This document shows positions 5,572 through 8,187 of a DNA stretch of 8,187 bases, piece after piece. The notes below the pieces were generated by a model. It worked only from the letters and a program-made list of their open reading frames with translations. It ran no database searches and was not told the DNA's origin. The position numbers and the translations under genes are program-made. Position 1 is the first letter of the stretch. Each line of letters opens with the position of its first letter. Source of the DNA: JABIBU01 sp964464685 (GTDB lineage Bacteria > Patescibacteriota > Patescibacteriia > Magasanikbacterales > UBA922); NCBI GenBank assembly GCA_964464685.1, contig CAYXGV010000041.1, positions 1 through 8,187 on the forward strand, read 5' to 3'.

Positions 5572-7094
5572 ATTACCAAAATTATAATTGGCAGGTCATA
5601 GCTGGCGACTACAACTCACCTTTTATTAGAAACTATATTTGGACTTCGGCTTTTGCTATGCAGGCCAAAATTTTTGATTTACCCCAGGTTATCTTGGGTA
5701 TTAGCGCCGATGGAAACAATATCAAGTATATTGGTGATCTTGAAACTTGGAAAAGTTGTCATTTTGCTCTAAGAGAAAAAATAGAAAATGATCACAAATA
5801 TTTCTTTAAATTAGTTAAAGACCAACTTGATTTTGGTAAAAAGTTTACCAAATGGACTGAAAAGAAAATATATAACACAGATTTGAAAAAGTTAAGTGCT
5901 GAAAAAATTGTATCACTTTACAAAGAATTTATTCAAAAACAGGCAGAATTTTACGCTCGGGGTACATTACTAGTATTTTTAGATTTTCAAGGTTTTTCAT
6001 TTGTTGAGGGAAATTTGGAAAAGTTTTTACGGAGCAAATTAAGTGAGTCAGAATATAATGAAGTTTTTTCTGTTTTTACCGAACCTGTTAAATTATCTTT
6101 TTCTTTGGCACAGGAATTGGCTTTGCTGAGGATTATGTCTAATTTTTATGATGATGAAAATTGGCGAACCGCTATAAAATTAAATGACTGGAAAACAATT
6201 AAAAAAGACCAACCTAAATTTAGTAGAATTTTGGAAAAACATGCCGAACATTATGGTTGGGTATTTTTTGTCTATGCTGGTCCAGTTTATGGAGCCGGTG
6301 ATTTTTGTAATTTAATCAAAGATTATTTACTCGCTGGTGTTGATCCAAAAAAAAAGATTGAAGAAATAAAAAAATATCAGAAGGAAATGAAAAGTCTCAA
6401 AAAAGATTGGCTTAAAAAATTAAAGCCAGATAAATTTTATCGTTTAATTATCAAGGCGGCTGGGTGGTTAGTTTGGACCAAACCCAGACGTAAAGATTTG
6501 CAAAGTTTGGCGTATTGGCACTTGGAAAAAATACAAAAGGAGATTGGTCGCCGTCTCTTTCTTTCGTTGGCGCAAGTTCGTTCTATGTCTATTGAAATAA
6601 TAGAATCTGGTCTGGGTGGAGAAAAAATTGATTTAGATGAGATTAATAAAATTCTTCGTTACCATGTTTGTGTTCCTGGTATTGATTCTACTGTTAGTAT
6701 TTTAATAGGTAGTGAGGCTAAAGTTTTTATTGATAAAAATATTGAGTGTGCTGATACTGAAATAGATAAAAGTATAAGTGAAATAAAGGGTACATCAGCT
6801 TTTCCAGGTATTGTTAAGGGAAAAATTAAACTTATAAATTTACCCGAGGAGATGACAAAAATGGAGTACGGTGATGTTTTGGTTTCAACCGCTACTTCGC
6901 CGAATATAATTTCTGCCATAAAAAAAGCCTCAGCTATTGTGACTAATGAGGGTGGTTTAACTTGCCACGCCGCAATTGTTTCCCGTGAATTTAAAATACC
7001 CTGTGTAGTTGGTACCAAAATTGCTACCCAAATTTTTCAGGACGGTGATTTTGTTGAGGTGGACGCGGATAGTGGAATAATTAAAAAGTTATGA
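5568..7094 (+). CDS. PEP-synthase-like phosphohistidine (PEP-utilizer mobile) domain protein, copy 2
   Basis: A 508-residue paralogue of the preceding protein. The swivel domain spans about 406-508 with GGLTCHAAIVSREFKIPCVVG. His467 is the presumed phosphohistidine and Thr465 the position of the PEP-synthase regulatory threonine. The helical part shares WVFFVYAGPVY (231-241) with copy 1, and further on a W..R..H..L...EI..R pattern (about 300-345). The first 60 residues (NWQVIAGDYNSPF onward) are not recognisable to me beyond loose similarity to the segment following the ATP-grasp domain in PEP-synthase-like proteins. ATP-grasp and PEP-binding barrel are both missing. An 18-residue stretch around the active His is identical to copy 1, while the last 30 residues are closer to copy 3. 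The start ATG overlaps the stop of copy 1, and no strong Shine-Dalgarno is seen, so translation is probably coupled. Confidence 0.82.
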   Translation: MNYQNYNWQVIAGDYNSPFIRNYIWTSAFAMQAKIFDLPQVILGISADGNNIKYIGDLETWKSCHFALREKIENDHKYFFKLVKDQLDFGKKFTKWTEKKIYNTDLKKLSAEKIVSLYKEFIQKQAEFYARGTLLVFLDFQGFSFVEGNLEKFLRSKLSESEYNEVFSVFTEPVKLSFSLAQELALLRIMSNFYDDENWRTAIKLNDWKTIKKDQPKFSRILEKHAEHYGWVFFVYAGPVYGAGDFCNLIKDYLLAGVDPKKKIEEIKKYQKEMKSLKKDWLKKLKPDKFYRLIIKAAGWLVWTKPRRKDLQSLAYWHLEKIQKEIGRRLFLSLAQVRSMSIEIIESGLGGEKIDLDEINKILRYHVCVPGIDSTVSILIGSEAKVFIDKNIECADTEIDKSISEIKGTSAFPGIVKGKIKLINLPEEMTKMEYGDVLVSTATSPNIISAIKKASAIVTNEGGLTCHAAIVSREFKIPCVVGTKIATQIFQDGDFVEVDADSGIIKKL

Positions 7095-8164
7095 ATAAAA
7101 AATACGAAAAACATCAGCGCGAGTATACGGTAGTTGGGGCTACAGCTTGTTTGGGCTCCATTGTTAGTCAAGGTATAAAAGATTTTTTCGGAGATTCTCT
7201 GAGTGAAATAATTTCGGTTGTCAAAAATGGTGTTTATTATCACTTACAACTTGACGGTGAAAGACAAAAAGTTGCCAGGTCATTTTTACAAAGAGTAAAT
7301 AGGGGAGAGATTGATTTGGAAAAAGAATATAATAGTTTTGTTAAGATGGTAGAGGAATATGAAAAGTTTATTGACCAGGATGAAAGCGTTTTTAGTAAGG
7401 AAATGATTTTGATATTTTTTAAATATTACGAAGATTTAATGCCTGTGGCTTTGGCAGCTTTAGATTCCGTTGATGTAATAGATGAATTAGATTTGACTAA
7501 GCAAAAAGATTTTATGGAGTGGGCTAAAAAAGTTAGAACTTGCGAAGAGGTAATATACAAAGATGGTGAAATGAAATTTATGCCTCGCTATTTGAAATGG
7601 TTGAGCGAGAATAATTTACCAGATTATTCAGCTCATGATTTAAAATATTTATTATATGATGAGATAGTTAATTATGCAAAAGGTAATGGTCAATTGCCTA
7701 ATCTAGAAGAAATAAATAATAGACATAGCGATTTGCTGGTAATACAAAGACCTATTTGGCAAATGGAATATTGGTCTGGAGAAAAAGCGAGAGAAGAAAT
7801 AGAAAAAAGAAAATTATTAGGCAACAAAGATGAATTAGAGGGGATTACAGAATTAAAAGGTCAATCTGCTTACACTGGAAAAGTTCAAGGTAAGGTACGG
7901 ATAATAAGAAGTCGGGTAGATATGAAAGATTTTATTGATGGAGAAATAATAGTTTCGCCCATGACGGAACCTAGCTATTTACCTATTATGAAACAGGCTT
8001 TAGCATTTGTTACTAACGAAGGTGGTATGCTTTGCCACGCTGCAATTGTTGCTAGGGAACTTAAAAAACCATGTATAATAGGCACAAAAATAGCTACTCA
8101 TGTTTTTAAAGATGGAGATATTGTTGAAGTTGATGCTGAAAAAGGATTAATTAAAAAATTATGA
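7091..8164 (+). CDS. PEP-synthase-like phosphohistidine (PEP-utilizer mobile) domain protein, copy 3, short form
   Basis: A 357-residue protein. The swivel domain covers about 255-357 with GGMLCHAAIVARELKKPCIIG, and His316 is the presumed phospho-acceptor. The residue two before it is Leu314 instead of the Thr found in the two upstream copies and in PEP synthase, where that Thr is the target of the PpsR-type regulator. The helical region is only about 254 residues, and the W-V-x3-Y-x-G-P-x-Y segment of copies 1 and 2 is not found. A KYLLYDEI stretch near 195-202 matches the helix end that precedes the swivel domain in the other copies. No ATP-grasp domain, PEP barrel, signal peptide or membrane helix is seen. 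It overlaps copy 2 by ATGA and the next gene by ATGA. It is most likely a divergent member of the same complex or a paralogue with a different acceptor substrate. Confidence 0.8.
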   Translation: MNKKYEKHQREYTVVGATACLGSIVSQGIKDFFGDSLSEIISVVKNGVYYHLQLDGERQKVARSFLQRVNRGEIDLEKEYNSFVKMVEEYEKFIDQDESVFSKEMILIFFKYYEDLMPVALAALDSVDVIDELDLTKQKDFMEWAKKVRTCEEVIYKDGEMKFMPRYLKWLSENNLPDYSAHDLKYLLYDEIVNYAKGNGQLPNLEEINNRHSDLLVIQRPIWQMEYWSGEKAREEIEKRKLLGNKDELEGITELKGQSAYTGKVQGKVRIIRSRVDMKDFIDGEIIVSPMTEPSYLPIMKQALAFVTNEGGMLCHAAIVARELKKPCIIGTKIATHVFKDGDIVEVDAEKGLIKKL

Positions 8165-8187
8165 TACCAGATAATTTAAATACAAAA
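8161..8187 (+). CDS. Start of a further operon gene (3' partial, 9 codons)
   Basis: An ATG overlaps the stop of the preceding gene in the same ATGA arrangement as the three junctions upstream, and the frame stays open to the window end (MIPDNLNTK). Nine residues are too few to assign a family. Position alone suggests it belongs to the swivel operon. It is a candidate for either another swivel copy or the missing ATP-grasp partner, but the sequence does not show which. Confidence 0.6.

Noticed and set aside
6659..7018. Minus-strand open frame opposite the swivel domain of copy 2
   Set aside because: It is the complement of a conserved domain, with no motif or start context of its own.
3233..8164. 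Recoded UGA (Gracilibacteria/SR1 code)
   Set aside because: UGA ends four consecutive genes exactly at family-consistent C-termini and does not occur inside any gene here.
4096..8164. Complete PEP synthase split by frameshifts into three pieces
   Set aside because: Each piece has its own full swivel domain at its C-terminus, so they are repeats of one architecture and not fragments of one enzyme.

Overview
The window is AT-rich (by eye about two thirds A+T), tightly packed, and coded almost entirely on the + strand. Gene content and style point to a member of the Candidate Phyla Radiation (Patescibacteria). The signs are a stand-alone VirD4/TraD-like ATPase of the type common in those genomes, a thioredoxin-CcdA fusion, PEP-synthase-like phosphohistidine proteins without their ATP-binding domain, weak or absent Shine-Dalgarno sites, and very short intergenic gaps. 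UGA is used as a stop and never appears inside a gene, so the UGA=Gly lineages (Gracilibacteria, SR1) are unlikely. The placement is inference; there is no rRNA or marker gene here.

Layout. (1) 1-1215: 3' part of a secreted or membrane thiol-disulfide protein, with signal peptide, thioredoxin-like CPHC domain and six-helix CcdA/DsbD-like domain. It is closed by a hairpin terminator at 1255-1284. (2) 1277-3129: a separate transcription unit with a TGnTATAAT promoter, a 7-bp tandem repeat in the presumed leader, and a TraD/VirD4-family ATPase whose coding region is broken by a 100-N assembly gap (2580-2679). (3) 3130-3232: a short intergenic with a second small tandem repeat, a terminator and another TGnTATAAT promoter. 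(4) 3233-8187 and beyond: an operon of NAD(P)H-hydrate dehydratase (nnrD) followed by three paralogous proteins ending in a PEP-synthase-type phosphohistidine swivel domain, and the first codons of a fifth gene. All four junctions in this operon are 4-nt ATGA overlaps.

How the genes fit together. The three swivel proteins each carry the phosphorylatable His in a CHAAIV(S/A)RE motif. None has the ATP-grasp domain that would charge it or the PEP/pyruvate barrel that would normally receive the phosphate. The simplest reading is a split, multi-subunit phosphotransferase whose ATP-grasp partner lies elsewhere, perhaps further downstream in the operon. Its substrate is unknown. The last 19 residues of the NnrD protein look like the tail of a swivel domain. 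This suggests that a further copy once lay between nnrD and the first surviving copy and was lost by deletion-fusion. This operon is the best candidate for an undescribed system in the window.
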